DNA from: JBFWUW01 sp050247075
GTDB lineage: Bacteria > Planctomycetota > Planctomycetia > Pirellulales > JBFWUW01
Assembly: GCA_050247075.1 (NCBI GenBank)
Contig: JBFWUW010000017.1
Location: 1 to 64,000, forward strand
Reading direction: 5' to 3'
DNA length: 64,000 bases
Within the stretch, counting starts at the first letter, position 1; each line of letters begins with the position of its first letter. Below, piece after piece: positions 10,001 through 17,902 of this stretch. The position numbers and the translations under genes were made by a program. Under the pieces are notes generated by a model. The model saw only the letters and a list, made by a program, of their open reading frames with translations, ran no database searches and was not told where the DNA came from.

Positions 10001-10823
10001 CCCCTTTGGGGCCTTCCCCCACGGCCAACATCGCGCTCCCCACCATGCACAAGCCTTGGCAATTCTTGATTTCGGGCGAAAACTCGGTGGCATCGTCAAA
10101 CACGCCGTCGCCGTCCTTGTCGCTGAGGACCATGATCGGTCCCTTCTCGCGCGAGACGAACAGCCGCCCGCGGTTGCCCCAGGCCATGCAAACCAGCGAA
10201 CCGGCCAGGTCAGGCTCGGCCACGCGCTGCAACTTAAATCCCTCGGGAACTTGAAACCGGTCCAGGTATGTTTCCGCCAGGCTGATCTCTTTCCAGGGGG
10301 ACTCTTCGTGGGCACCCAAATCCTTGGCGGACGTCCAATCGGCATCATCAAAGCCGCTTTGCAGCCAGGCCTCTCCCTGCGGAGCGGTACGGGTGGCGCG
10401 CCAGGCCGGGCCGCTGTCGAAAGGGACCGCCCGGCCGCTTTGGCCGCGAACTTCGCCCAGCACCAGCAATCCGGCGCGCTCGCCGGCGTTCTCGGCTTCG
10501 ATAGCAATGACATTTGGCCCACGATCAACGATGCCGTTGAGGATAAAGCGGGACGTTGCCGTTCCGCCACCCGTGCCAATCTTTTGGCCGTTGACCCACA
10601 GCGTAAACGTATCGTCGCAAGCAATGCGAATCGAACCGGTCGATGGCTCGTCAGCGCGCACTTCCCGCCGAAACCAAACCTTGCCCGCGGGAGCCGCCTC
10701 CGCCGGATTCCCCTCGTCGAACCAGATCCAATGGCCGGCGGCGGGTGCTTGCGCCAACGAGATTTCAATAGCGGCACTCGTCAAAAGTGTGGCCAATAAA
10801 GTTGTCAGCATTACAAAACGCAT
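7029..10823 (-). CDS. PVC-type secreted heme protein: beta-propeller, HEAT repeats, cytochrome c
   Basis: A 1264-aa exported protein (signal MRFVMLTTLLATLLTSAAI). In order: a jelly-roll-like N-terminal part (about 30-190, WIWFDEGNP, FTLWVNGQKIGTG); a glucose-dehydrogenase-like beta-propeller with calcium-type DKDGDGVFDDATEF (about 210-590); a long alpha-helical HEAT-like region (about 620-1060); and a C-terminal cytochrome c domain with CVKCHKFAAEG, heme Cys/Cys/His near residue 1136. The C-terminal Met ligand is probably in ISVMPEG. This is the planctomycete 'membrane-bound dehydrogenase/PVC-type heme-binding' architecture. Such proteins are thought to oxidise sugars or alcohols and pass electrons to a cytochrome chain, but the substrate is unknown. 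A monocistronic unit divergent from a sugar dehydrogenase gene. Confidence 0.88.
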   Translation of the reverse strand: MRFVMLTTLLATLLTSAAIEISLAQAPAAGHWIWFDEGNPAEAAPAGKVWFRREVRADEPSTGSIRIACDDTFTLWVNGQKIGTGGGTATSRFILNGIVDRGPNVIAIEAENAGERAGLLVLGEVRGQSGRAVPFDSGPAWRATRTAPQGEAWLQSGFDDADWTSAKDLGAHEESPWKEISLAETYLDRFQVPEGFKLQRVAEPDLAGSLVCMAWGNRGRLFVSREKGPIMVLSDKDGDGVFDDATEFSPEIKNCQGLCMVGSAMLAVGEGPKGAGMYRLPDRDNDDKADEIEHLTEYKGGIAEHGPHDVVLGPDGWLYHNLGNHAWIKQTPEPSSPIRAYYEGDVLQPRLEDPNGHAVGVPAPGGTIWRFTPDGQQWFLTTNGFRNHYDIAFNALGELFTFDSDMEWEVGMPFYRPIRVYHCTPGAEFGWRSGAGKWLPYYLDSLPPAAEVGRGSPTGVIFYEHRQFPAKHRGAFIVCDWSMGRILSVPLSREGSTFKGQAETLVSGNPLNVSDVEVDRDGSLIFCTGGRGTEGGVYRLSYVGEGTTDAVPAAETIEDALALPQPSARWSRELAGKIKSAHRALWEARLTKAARSDDPNVQIRALTLMSQVGPTPPTALLIDVTTAKSAEVRGFAAFLLGDRADATVLPALGKLLDDPSPIVQRRACEALVRSGLAGPPEALVKLMGSDDRFVRFAARLALERVPVEKWRKLVLASTDLRIATTGLLALHRTGPKGISLEAALDRELALWDAVWKSPRPEDRLDLLRMMELTIISGVQSPNLAKVGDLMLNAFPMGASGGTDPVARSVNMELSRILSFMQVPGAAAKIVSELEHTGDRELQIHFSHATAYLGESWDADLQQRMLVWYDTTQAWEGGHSFKRWLENIMSMHLERYDPAERAKLLADWSSRPFATRLLLTKTDPDSLDDFETVVRGIMADLEKQPGVTGGEELVSAAIDALAKSKSSTAQDALRKLFDESPDRRDQLARALAAQATPENWPYLVRCLDFGDSTTLQLAISALRNIDQQPEKPAPIRAAILAGLKLGDQGGQPAVELLRKWTRHPVDASADVATALAAFQSWFSEKYPDEPPAALVEADISKTKFTVPQLVEYLDVDPAGQAGDITRGKAVFTKANCVKCHKFAAEGEGVGPDLSSVRRRFQRREIVESLVKPSQVISDQYRSMLVETVDGQVHVGMPLPNQEAGKVVLLLPDAKRLEIARDQIAEMNASPISVMPEGILKDLTLEDIADLFAFLETSRQGPAIPK

Positions 10824-11083
10824 GTCACCATACCTCGGTTGCTAAACATTCCGGTCATGCCCAGTGTTGTCGGTACGACGCACCAGAGCCGGTGAAGGGT
10901 TACATCCCATTTTTGCCCTGTTTTCGTGGTTTATGATAACCCGGCGCGGCAGTCGTGCAACGGTCCCTCCTTTCGCGAGTTCCCCATACCTCAAACCTCC
11001 TGTCTCATACCTCCCGCCCAGCTTCTGCTAAGATTCTCTTCGGCTTCCTCTTCCCCACAACCCCGTTCGTCGATCAACCATCC
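10824..11083. other. Divergent promoter region
   Basis: About 260 bp between the heme protein gene (minus) and the zinc dehydrogenase gene (plus). It should carry both promoters. I could not assign -35/-10 boxes. A plus-strand frame opens here upstream of 11084, but it is not similar to dehydrogenase sequence. Confidence 0.35.
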
Positions 11084-12169
11084 ATGCGTGGCATCGCTGC
11101 TGCTCCTAACTCGTTGGCTCCCAGGTTCGTCGACGTGCCGGAGCCGTCCTCCCCCACGGCGGGCCAAGTGCTTTGCCGGACGCTGGAACTGGGTGTTTGC
11201 GGAACCGATCGCGAGATCTTGCATTCCCAACAGCCATTGGCACCCGCCGGCGATAGCTTTTTGATCTTGGGCCACGAGTGCCTGGCCCGCGTGGAAGCCC
11301 TGGGACCGGAAGTAACCGATCTGGCCGTCGGCGATTTGGTCGTGCCGGTGGTGCGGCGGGCGTTCGCTGGCGCGGCGCATCGGGTCGATATGCTCGACTT
11401 TTGCCAGTTCACGGAACGGGGAATTGTCCACGAGCATGGCTTTTCCACGCCCTTCTGGCTCGATCAACCGCACTATTTGTTCCTGGTTCCGCCAAAATTG
11501 CGGGCACATGCCGTGCTGACAGAGCCCTTTGCCGTGGCCGAAAAAGGGGCCAATGAGGCCTTGCTGCTGCAACGGGCACGGCTGGGGGAAGATGCCTGGT
11601 CGGCCAACCCGCCGCGGGTGCTGGTAACCGGTTTGGGGCCGATTGGCTTTGCCGCCGCGGCGGTTTGTCGGTGCCGTGGATGGCCCGTCACCATATACGG
11701 CCGCGATGCGATAAACTCGTCGCGGGCGACGTTGGCCCAAGACCTGGGCGCAAACTACTTGCCAGCCACGGGGGACGAATTTGAACCGGCTGACGTGGAG
11801 CGGGATGGCTACGACCTGTGCCTGGAATGCACGGGCAGCGACGAAGTCATGGTTGCCGCTGCGCATGCCTTGGCGTCGCGCGCGGTGATGGTCTGGCTGG
11901 GTGCCTCGCGCGTGCCGCAGCCACTCTCGCTAAACGTGGCCCGCATGATGCGCGACGGCCTGCTCCGCAACCATCTGCATGTGGGCAGTGTGAACGCGGC
12001 CCCGCGCGACTTCCACGACGCTCTGGAACATTTGGGCCAGCTACATGCCGGGACTCCCCAACTTCTCGACCGCCTGATCACGGCCCGCGTGCCGCCCTCC
12101 GAAGCGTTATGGCATTACGAACACCGGCAGCCCCAGGGGATCAAGACGGTGGTGGACTTCACAAAATGA
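11084..12169 (+). CDS. Zinc-dependent medium-chain glucose/alditol dehydrogenase
   Basis: A 361-aa member of the medium-chain dehydrogenases, closest by eye to glucose 1-dehydrogenases of the archaeal type. Catalytic zinc ligands are Cys39 (LGVCGTDRE) and His64-Glu65 (ILGHECLA), with LTEPFAVAEKGANEA carrying the further acidic ligand. The Rossmann motif is VLVTGLGPIGFAAAAV. The usual four-Cys structural zinc lobe is reduced to VVRRAFAGAAHRVDMLDFC, so structural zinc is probably absent. It would oxidise a sugar or polyol with NAD(P). The ATG at 11084 was preferred to an earlier one at 10955, because the family begins with the MRGIAAAP-like strand and the extension is not conserved-looking. The gene is followed immediately by a repeat element. 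Confidence 0.88.
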   Translation: MRGIAAAPNSLAPRFVDVPEPSSPTAGQVLCRTLELGVCGTDREILHSQQPLAPAGDSFLILGHECLARVEALGPEVTDLAVGDLVVPVVRRAFAGAAHRVDMLDFCQFTERGIVHEHGFSTPFWLDQPHYLFLVPPKLRAHAVLTEPFAVAEKGANEALLLQRARLGEDAWSANPPRVLVTGLGPIGFAAAAVCRCRGWPVTIYGRDAINSSRATLAQDLGANYLPATGDEFEPADVERDGYDLCLECTGSDEVMVAAAHALASRAVMVWLGASRVPQPLSLNVARMMRDGLLRNHLHVGSVNAAPRDFHDALEHLGQLHAGTPQLLDRLITARVPPSEALWHYEHRQPQGIKTVVDFTK

Positions 12170-12170
12170 A

Positions 12171-12478
12171 AGACCACGAATCGAACGAATCTTACGAATG
12201 AAATTACCGGCTGGAACCTCGCCAGGCGGGAAAGAAGCAGGCGGCAAATCGAAAAACCGTTCCGACGGACTCCCATTCGTTCGATTCGGATTCAGTACGA
12301 AATAACTTCCCCTCTTGGCCCCCTCTCCCGGTACTCCGGGAGAGGGTTGGGGAGAGGGGGGATGTGGCGAAATGGCCGCCAACAACGAAACCCTCACCCC
12401 GGCCCTCTCCCAGAGGGAGAGGGAGGTTCCGATGGGGAAGTTATTTCGTACTTAATCCTTCGTTCGATTCGTGGTTCT
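12171..12478. repeat. Hairpin repeat element, copy 1, interrupted by a second element
   Basis: The left arm agaccacgaatcgaacgaat (from 12171) starts two bases after the dehydrogenase stop. The matching right arm ttcgttcgattcgtggttct ends at 12478. When the nested insert (12289-12458) and one 13-bp duplication are removed, the element is about 125 bp, like copies 2 and 3. Non-coding. Confidence 0.75.
12289..12458. mobile_element. Nested non-autonomous inverted-repeat element (MITE-like)
   Basis: The ends gattcagtacgaaataact (from 12289) and its near-perfect reverse complement (12434-12457, 23 of 24 positions paired with 12289-12312) frame a 170-bp segment with no gene. It is flanked by the identical 13-mer ttcgttcgattcg at 12276-12288 and 12459-12471, as expected of a target-site duplication. 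Inside are two further perfect stems: ccctctcccgg/ccgggagaggg (12322-12346) and ccctctccc/gggagaggg (about 12403-12423), giving a very GC-rich folded core. No transposase is present, so mobilisation would need one in trans. Confidence 0.7.
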
Positions 12479-12576
12479 CACCAGCGTTTCATCATCGCTC
12501 GCGGCGCGGTTATACTTCCGTGGTTTGCTACCCTGCTTTTCCCACACTTCAGCCATTCCACAACATCGGTCGAATC

Positions 12577-12801
12577 ATGGACCTCGACGAACGCAAGATT
12601 GACGACGCCACATTGGCCTTGCTCTACTTGGGGCTGCACGACGAATGCCGCGCATGGAAGGGTTTTGACTGGGATTCCCTGCAACGATTGCACGAAAGGG
12701 GCTGCATTTCCAATCCTCGCGGCAAGACAAAATCGGTTGTGTTTAACGATGAGGGTTTGCGGCAGGCCGAGAAGCTGCTCGAGGAACGATTCCGCGAATA
12801 A
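12577..12801 (+). CDS. DUF6429 family small protein
   Basis: A 74-aa protein beginning MDLDERKIDDATLALLYL. The blocks LALLYLGLHDECRAWKG, FDWDSLQRLHERG and NDEGLRQAEKLLEERF match the DUF6429 family, a small winged-helix-like family widespread in environmental bacteria. Function unknown. The start at 12577 gives the standard family length. The open frame extends upstream to 12364, but that part runs through the repeat elements. It ends 42 bp before the sugar isomerase gene and might be cotranscribed with it. Confidence 0.8.
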   Translation: MDLDERKIDDATLALLYLGLHDECRAWKGFDWDSLQRLHERGCISNPRGKTKSVVFNDEGLRQAEKLLEERFRE

Positions 12802-12843
12802 TCACCGGCATGCCGCCGCCAGCATTTCAGGGAGCCATCTGGC

Positions 12844-13665
12844 ATGAAATTGGGACTAATCAATTCCGCGTGGGTCCAAGCCAACCAGCCCACCGTTTAC
12901 GGGCTGCGCAAGACCAAGGAAATCGGCTTTGACACGGTCGATATTTTCGTCGATCCGCTGGAGATCGACATTCGCGAGCGGCGGTTGATTAAGGACGAAT
13001 GCGACCGGTTGGACTTGCCGATCGTCTCGCTGGCTTGCGTGGCGGTGGGCTTGATCGACTTTAACCCCAGCGTTCGCCGCTTCCACATCGAGCGGGTGCG
13101 CAAATACCTGGACTTGGCCTACGAGTACCAGGCCAAGAACGTCTTGCTGGTGCTGGGCGAATACATTTGGAACCAAGAGGTCATTCCACCAGCCGAGCAG
13201 TGGCAAACCGGCGTAGAGGCGGTGCGCCAACTGGGCGAATATGCTTCCTCGCTGGGGGTCGAGATCGCCCTGGAACTAGAGCCGTTCAAGCTGTCACTGG
13301 TCAACAGCGTCGATACGATGGTCCGCTTTCTGGACGATGTCAGCCAGCCCGCCGTGAAGGCCAATATCGATATCTCGCACCTGGTGCTTTCGCAAGTGCA
13401 GCCGCGGGAGTTGCGCCGGCTCAAGGGAAGGGCCTGCCATGTCCATATCTCCGACTGCGACGGCAAGGTGCATGGAGATCTTCCCCCCGGCCGCGGTGTC
13501 GTCCCCTTTGCGCCGTACCTTCAAGAGATCAAGGATTTAGGAATCGACGGGGCGATTTCCATTGAACTGGAATACTCCCCCCAACCCGAGCGCATCGCCG
13601 AGTGGGTCGAGGAAGCCTATCGCGAGACCGACAAACGAATGCAAGCGATTGGTTTGCGCGGGTAG
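12844..13665 (+). CDS. Sugar phosphate isomerase/epimerase (TIM barrel)
   Basis: A 273-aa xylose-isomerase-like TIM barrel (AP endonuclease family 2 fold). Metal-binding blocks are visible at strand ends: ELEPFKLSLV (Glu), ANIDISHLVLS (Asp and His), CHVHISDCDG (His) and ISIELEYSP (Glu). These fit tagatose-3-epimerase/hydroxypyruvate-isomerase-like enzymes. The substrate cannot be told from sequence; planctomycetes have many paralogs acting on keto-sugars and inositols. An agggagcc ribosome site sits just before the ATG. Its stop codon is 3 bp from the stop of the convergent PQQ gene. Confidence 0.85.
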   Translation: MKLGLINSAWVQANQPTVYGLRKTKEIGFDTVDIFVDPLEIDIRERRLIKDECDRLDLPIVSLACVAVGLIDFNPSVRRFHIERVRKYLDLAYEYQAKNVLLVLGEYIWNQEVIPPAEQWQTGVEAVRQLGEYASSLGVEIALELEPFKLSLVNSVDTMVRFLDDVSQPAVKANIDISHLVLSQVQPRELRRLKGRACHVHISDCDGKVHGDLPPGRGVVPFAPYLQEIKDLGIDGAISIELEYSPQPERIAEWVEEAYRETDKRMQAIGLRG

Positions 13666-13668
13666 CGT

Positions 13669-15039
13669 TCAATCGCCAATGCAGTACAGATGCTCGTTTC
13701 CCCGGATGTACAGCCGGCCATCAGCGACGACGGGGCTGCTACGCAGGCCTTCCAGCGGGTTTTCGGCCAGTTCCTCGTACTCGCGGCCCGCCCGCAGTAC
13801 TTTGGTGTTGCCGTTTTCCTGGATGATGTAGACCTGGTCCCCCACGGCCGCCAGGCTGGAAGTGACCGCTCCGCGGCCCTTGAACCGTAGTTTCTGTTCG
13901 TAAACTTCCTCGCCCGTTTCGGCATCCAGCACGGTCAGCACGCGGTTCTCCGAGACGGCGTAAATCAGGCCCTTGTGCAACAACGGCGAGGCGTAGTAGT
14001 TGTCCTGGTATAGCTTCTTTTCCCACACCGTTTGCGGCTCGCCTCCAGCAGCCAGGTCGGAAGGCAACCGCACGGCGCGGGCTTGACCTTGAATGAAGTA
14101 CAGCGTGGAGCCATTGGCGATTGGCGAGCAAGCCCTGAGTTGTTCGACGACCCCCTTGGCCAAAATCTTGCCGTCAGACACACGAATGACATCGCCGCCG
14201 GCGGTAGCCACCAGGTCAGTATCGCCGGCGCGGCAAGGGACGGGCGAGCCGTAGTTGGCCTTCACTTCGGCACTCCACAGCGTTTCGCCCGATTGGGGAT
14301 CGAGCGCCACCAGATCGTCCAGATGGATCAGCAAACGGCCGCTGGTTAGCAGTGGCGAGGCCGTATGCCCCCAATCCAACTTGGGCTTATCGAATAGGCG
14401 CACCCACTGCTGCTCGCCCGCCAGGTCGTAGCAAACCACCACGCCGGTGCCAAAGACCGCGAAAACGTGGCGGCCGTCGCTGACGGGTGTGGCGGTGCTG
14501 CATCCGGCTGAACGCTCGGGCGTGCGGTAACGATCAAGCGGCTTTAGCTCTTCTTCGAGTCCCTGGATCTTTTCGGCCAACTCCTGGCGGCTATCTTTGA
14601 GGGCCTGATCCTTGGGATTCTCTTGCAATTGCCGATCGAGGTCGCCAATTGCCTTGCGAAGTTCGTCCAAACGGCGGCGGATAACATTGCCGCTTTCCAA
14701 GTCCTTTTGTGCCTGTTGCCAGACCTCGGGCGAGACGAGTTTTTCGTAGGTGTGGTCCTGTTCCCAGATCTTGCTGCCGTCGTCGGCGGAAAGACAGGTC
14801 AAGCGGGCCGGTTCCGCGCAGATATAGACTCTATCTCCAACAATCACCGGCGAGGCATTGCTGCCGGCCGGCAACCTGGTCTTCCACAGGATATGCTCTT
14901 CCGCCGACCATTCGGCGGGGGGCAAAGATCCGGGGAAATTGCCCGATGTGTCGTGACGCCAGCCAATTGGCTTGGCCCCCAGCGCTGGGGAGCCAACGGC
15001 AAACGCCACCAGCATAAACGTCGCGAATCGTTGAGCCAT
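13669..15039 (-). CDS. Secreted PQQ-like beta-propeller protein with a coiled-coil insert
   Basis: A 456-aa exported protein (signal MAQRFATFMLVAFAVGSPALG). Blade motifs of the PQQ/quinoprotein type recur: CLSADDGSKIWEQ, CYDLAGEQQWVR, ALDPQSGETLWS, VLDAETGEEVYEQ, VYIIQENGNTKVL. After the first blade there is a highly charged helical stretch (about residues 100-165, VIRRRLDELRKAIGDLDRQL then QELAEKIQGLEEELKPLD), predicted to form a coiled coil, which is unusual for this fold. No catalytic residues of PQQ dehydrogenases are apparent, so it is probably a binding or scaffold protein (BamB-like) rather than an enzyme. Divergent from rpmI. Confidence 0.82.
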   Translation of the reverse strand: MAQRFATFMLVAFAVGSPALGAKPIGWRHDTSGNFPGSLPPAEWSAEEHILWKTRLPAGSNASPVIVGDRVYICAEPARLTCLSADDGSKIWEQDHTYEKLVSPEVWQQAQKDLESGNVIRRRLDELRKAIGDLDRQLQENPKDQALKDSRQELAEKIQGLEEELKPLDRYRTPERSAGCSTATPVSDGRHVFAVFGTGVVVCYDLAGEQQWVRLFDKPKLDWGHTASPLLTSGRLLIHLDDLVALDPQSGETLWSAEVKANYGSPVPCRAGDTDLVATAGGDVIRVSDGKILAKGVVEQLRACSPIANGSTLYFIQGQARAVRLPSDLAAGGEPQTVWEKKLYQDNYYASPLLHKGLIYAVSENRVLTVLDAETGEEVYEQKLRFKGRGAVTSSLAAVGDQVYIIQENGNTKVLRAGREYEELAENPLEGLRSSPVVADGRLYIRGNEHLYCIGD

Positions 15040-15253
15040 TTTCGTGCCTCCTGGTCGGGAATTCGGCCTGTTCCACGGAGCGACCGCAGCGTGTATAACA
15101 GCATTGCCGGCTATTGTGGCGCATTTTGCCGCAAGCTGCCAAGAGCAGTCTGGTTTTCCAACAGCGCGTATTTTGGCGAATCCCCCTTCCCGCCGCGCGC
15201 CGATCTCCTATAATCACGTCCTTAACGACATTTTTCGACCTTTCGGTGCTACT

Positions 15254-15457
15254 ATGCCCAAGCAGAAGACGCACAAGGCCACCAAGAAGCGTTTCCGGAT
15301 GACCGCTACCGGCAAGCTCAAGCACCGTTCGGCCGGAACCAGCCACTTAATGGGGCGGATGTCCACGAAGCGGAAACGCAATCTCCGCGGCACCCGCGTG
15401 GTAAACCAGGTTGAGGTCAAGCGGCTGACGATGGCCCTGGCCGGCAACAGCTATTAG
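15254..15457 (+). CDS. rpmI: 50S ribosomal protein bL35
   Basis: A 67-aa basic protein: MPKQKTHKATKKRFRMT, then GKLKHRSAGTSHLMGR and STKRKRNLRGTR. These are the conserved L35 blocks and the length is normal. It is part of the large ribosomal subunit. The ATG at 15254 is chosen over an upstream in-frame start because L35 always begins at MPK. It is followed 123 bp later by rplT, the usual partner. infC, which usually precedes rpmI, is missing here, because the gene upstream is divergent. Confidence 0.97.
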   Translation: MPKQKTHKATKKRFRMTATGKLKHRSAGTSHLMGRMSTKRKRNLRGTRVVNQVEVKRLTMALAGNSY

Positions 15458-15580
15458 CGTGTGACTGGTAAACAGTTTGCAAGTAACAAGTTAGCGGGCA
15501 AATAACGTCGGCGGGCTCCCAAACTCGTCCCCTTTGCGGACGGGCCTTGATCGGCGGACATGCACTGAGGATTCTCAGCC

Positions 15581-15961
15581 ATGCGTAGCATGAAGGGCGC
15601 GGCTCGCGCTCAAGCCAAGAAGCGGCTATTTCGTAAAGTTAAGGGGTACGTTGGTGGACGCCGCAAATTGCTGCGGACTGCCAAGGAAACGCTGGTCCGT
15701 GCCGGTGTTTATGCCTACCGCGATCGACGCAATCGTCGCCGCGAGTTCCGCTCTCTGTGGATCATCCGCCTGAACGCCGCCTGCCGCGAACGCGGTTTGC
15801 GATACAGCCAGTTCATCAACGGGCTGGCCCTGGCCGGAATCGAGTTGGATCGTAAGTCGCTCTCTGAAATGGCGATCCACGACCCAGCCGGTTTTGACGT
15901 CGTCTTCGCCCAGGTTAAGGCGAAGGTAGACGAAAAGGAACAGCAAGCCGCCAAGGCTTAG
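15581..15961 (+). CDS. rplT: 50S ribosomal protein bL20
   Basis: A 126-aa protein with the L20 blocks ARAQAKKRLFRKVKGYVGGR, LVRAGVYAYRDRRNRRREFR, LWIIRLNAACRERGLRYS and FINGLALAGIELDRK. It is an early assembly protein of the 50S subunit and, in well-studied bacteria, represses its own operon. The C-terminus ends with a charged QVKAKVDEKEQQAAKA tail slightly longer than usual. tgaggattctcagcc precedes the ATG. It follows rpmI and almost certainly shares its promoter. The next gene (16031) is 70 bp on and may also be read from it. Confidence 0.97.
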   Translation: MRSMKGAARAQAKKRLFRKVKGYVGGRRKLLRTAKETLVRAGVYAYRDRRNRRREFRSLWIIRLNAACRERGLRYSQFINGLALAGIELDRKSLSEMAIHDPAGFDVVFAQVKAKVDEKEQQAAKA

Positions 15962-16030
15962 CGGTTGCCGTGTTTGGCGCGTGCTGTGGGAACTCTCTCC
16001 GACGGCGGTAATGCGCCGCGCAGGTGCCGC

Positions 16031-17902
16031 ATGGTCGATCTGTCCGCCCCGTTGGCCGTTGCCGTGGAAGCTGCCCGCCAGGCAGGGGCGTTGTTGCGCG
16101 CTGATTTTCATCAGCCCGGCGGCGCTCGTGGTTCAGGCGGCCATGCCCCGGCTGATACGGAAGCCGAAACACTCATCCGCCAGCAGTTGCTCGCCGCGTA
16201 TCCCTGGAACTATCGCGGAGAGGAACTGGGCTATACCGACAACGGCCATGCGGAAATGACCTGGCTGGTCGATCCCAACGATGGCACATCGGCCTATCTG
16301 AAGGGCTTTCGCGGCAGCGCGGTTAGCATCGCCGCATTGAGAAGCGGCGTGCCCGTGCTGGGCGTTGTTTTTGCCTTTGGCTTTCCGGACGATGATGGCG
16401 ATATGATCGCCTGGGCGGAAGGTTGCCCCTTCACCAGGAACGGCCAAACTCAAACGGCGGGTCCGCCGCTGCCGTGGCCTAAGAATAACGACGGCAGCCC
16501 GGTGATTGTGTTTGTCTCGCAAGATGCCGACAAACGGGCCGAGGCCAACACGCTGTGTGTACAGCCCGCCCGGTATATTTCCATTCCCAGTATCGCCTAT
16601 CGGCTGGCGCGGGTGGCCGCCGGTGACGGAGCGGCGGCGGTATCGCTGGCCGGGCCGGTGGGTTGGGACTACGCGGCGGGGCACGCGCTGTTGCGGGCTG
16701 CCGGCGGCAATCTTGTTGATGCGTCGGGCGTGGAAGTTACCTACTCGCACGATGGACAAAGCCACGTACCGTTTAGTTGCTTTGGCGGCTCGCCCCCGGC
16801 CGTGGCTGTACTCCGTACTCGCGAATGGGCAAATCTGTTAAACGCGGCAGCGGCGCGGCCCGCCAACAATCATTACGGCTTGTGTCGTCCCCAACGCGGC
16901 CGCGCCGTGGCCGATGCCGCCATGCTGTCTCGGGCGCAGGGCTGCTTGTTGGGGCAATTGGCGGGTGATGCCTTGGGGGGACTGACGGAGTTTCAAACCG
17001 TCAAGGAGATTCGACGTAGCTACCCCAACGGCGTCCGCGAACTGCGCGACGGCGGCACCTGGGGCAACTTGGCGGGACAGCCGACCGACGATAGCGAAAT
17101 GGCCTTGATGCTGGCCCGTTCGATCGTCGCCCAGGGCCATTACGACCGGGCCGCGGCCCTCTCGGCTTACGTCCATTGGTGGCCGCGGGCGTGGGATCGC
17201 GGCAACACAATTACGCAAGCCGTTGGCGCAGCCAGCCGTGGCAAAGACGCCCACGAAAGCCTGCGGTTGGCGGAGGAATCGGCCAGCCGCACCAGCCAAT
17301 CGAACGGGGGACTGATGCGGATCAGCCCTTTGGCAATTTTCGCATCGGGCCGGCTGGATCAGGCCATCGGCCTGGCCCGCGATGAATGCCGGCTAACGCA
17401 CCCGCACCCTGTTTGCCAGGATGCCTGCGCGGCGTATGTCGCCGCCGTTTCGACAGCCATCGCCAACGGGGGAACTCCGCGGGAAATCCATGCCGCGGCG
17501 CTGCATGCGGCCCGCCAGAATGCCTTTCAGCCAGCCGTTGTGGCAGCCCTGGAGAACGCGGCTCACGCGCGGCCGGCGGACTACCACAGCCAAATGGGTT
17601 GGGTACTGATCGCCTTGCAAAACTCCTTCTTTCAACTGCTGAATGCCCCTAACCTGGAAGAAGGCGTGGCCGATACGGTCATACAGGGGGGCGATACCGA
17701 CACCAACGCCGCCATTGCCGGGGCGCTCTTGGGGGCCGTGCATGGCCGCCCCGCGGTCCCCCATTGCTGGATACTGGCCTTGCTAAGCTGCCGCACGCTT
17801 CCTTCCACACCTACCCGACACCCCCAGCCGCCCGAGTATTGGCCCGTCGATGCACTGCAACTGGCCGAGGCCCTGCTATGCGCGGGCCGATCCGACCATT
17901 GA
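16031..17902 (+). CDS. Fusion: inositol-monophosphatase-like domain + ADP-ribosylglycohydrolase
   Basis: A 623-aa two-domain protein. Residues 1-280 are an inositol monophosphatase/CysQ-type phosphatase: GEELGY (metal Glu), LVDPNDGTSAYLKGF (DPxDGT signature, near residue 80) and GWDYAAGHALLRAAGG (second signature, near 212). Residues 298-610 are an ADP-ribosylglycohydrolase (DraG/ARH family): GCLLGQLAGDALGGLTEF, PTDDSEMALML (metal Asp pair, near 353), SNGGLMRISPLA and GGDTDTNAAIAGALLG (near 553). Both metal sites look complete, so both activities are plausible. The combination suggests removal of ADP-ribose from a target coupled to dephosphorylation of a nucleotide or sugar phosphate, but that is inference. 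An aggtg site precedes the ATG at 16031. Confidence 0.88.
   Translation: MVDLSAPLAVAVEAARQAGALLRADFHQPGGARGSGGHAPADTEAETLIRQQLLAAYPWNYRGEELGYTDNGHAEMTWLVDPNDGTSAYLKGFRGSAVSIAALRSGVPVLGVVFAFGFPDDDGDMIAWAEGCPFTRNGQTQTAGPPLPWPKNNDGSPVIVFVSQDADKRAEANTLCVQPARYISIPSIAYRLARVAAGDGAAAVSLAGPVGWDYAAGHALLRAAGGNLVDASGVEVTYSHDGQSHVPFSCFGGSPPAVAVLRTREWANLLNAAAARPANNHYGLCRPQRGRAVADAAMLSRAQGCLLGQLAGDALGGLTEFQTVKEIRRSYPNGVRELRDGGTWGNLAGQPTDDSEMALMLARSIVAQGHYDRAAALSAYVHWWPRAWDRGNTITQAVGAASRGKDAHESLRLAEESASRTSQSNGGLMRISPLAIFASGRLDQAIGLARDECRLTHPHPVCQDACAAYVAAVSTAIANGGTPREIHAAALHAARQNAFQPAVVAALENAAHARPADYHSQMGWVLIALQNSFFQLLNAPNLEEGVADTVIQGGDTDTNAAIAGALLGAVHGRPAVPHCWILALLSCRTLPSTPTRHPQPPEYWPVDALQLAEALLCAGRSDH

Noticed and set aside
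8832..10799. Several plus-strand open frames opposite the heme protein gene
   Set aside because: They are all shadows of the cytochrome/HEAT gene on the minus strand.
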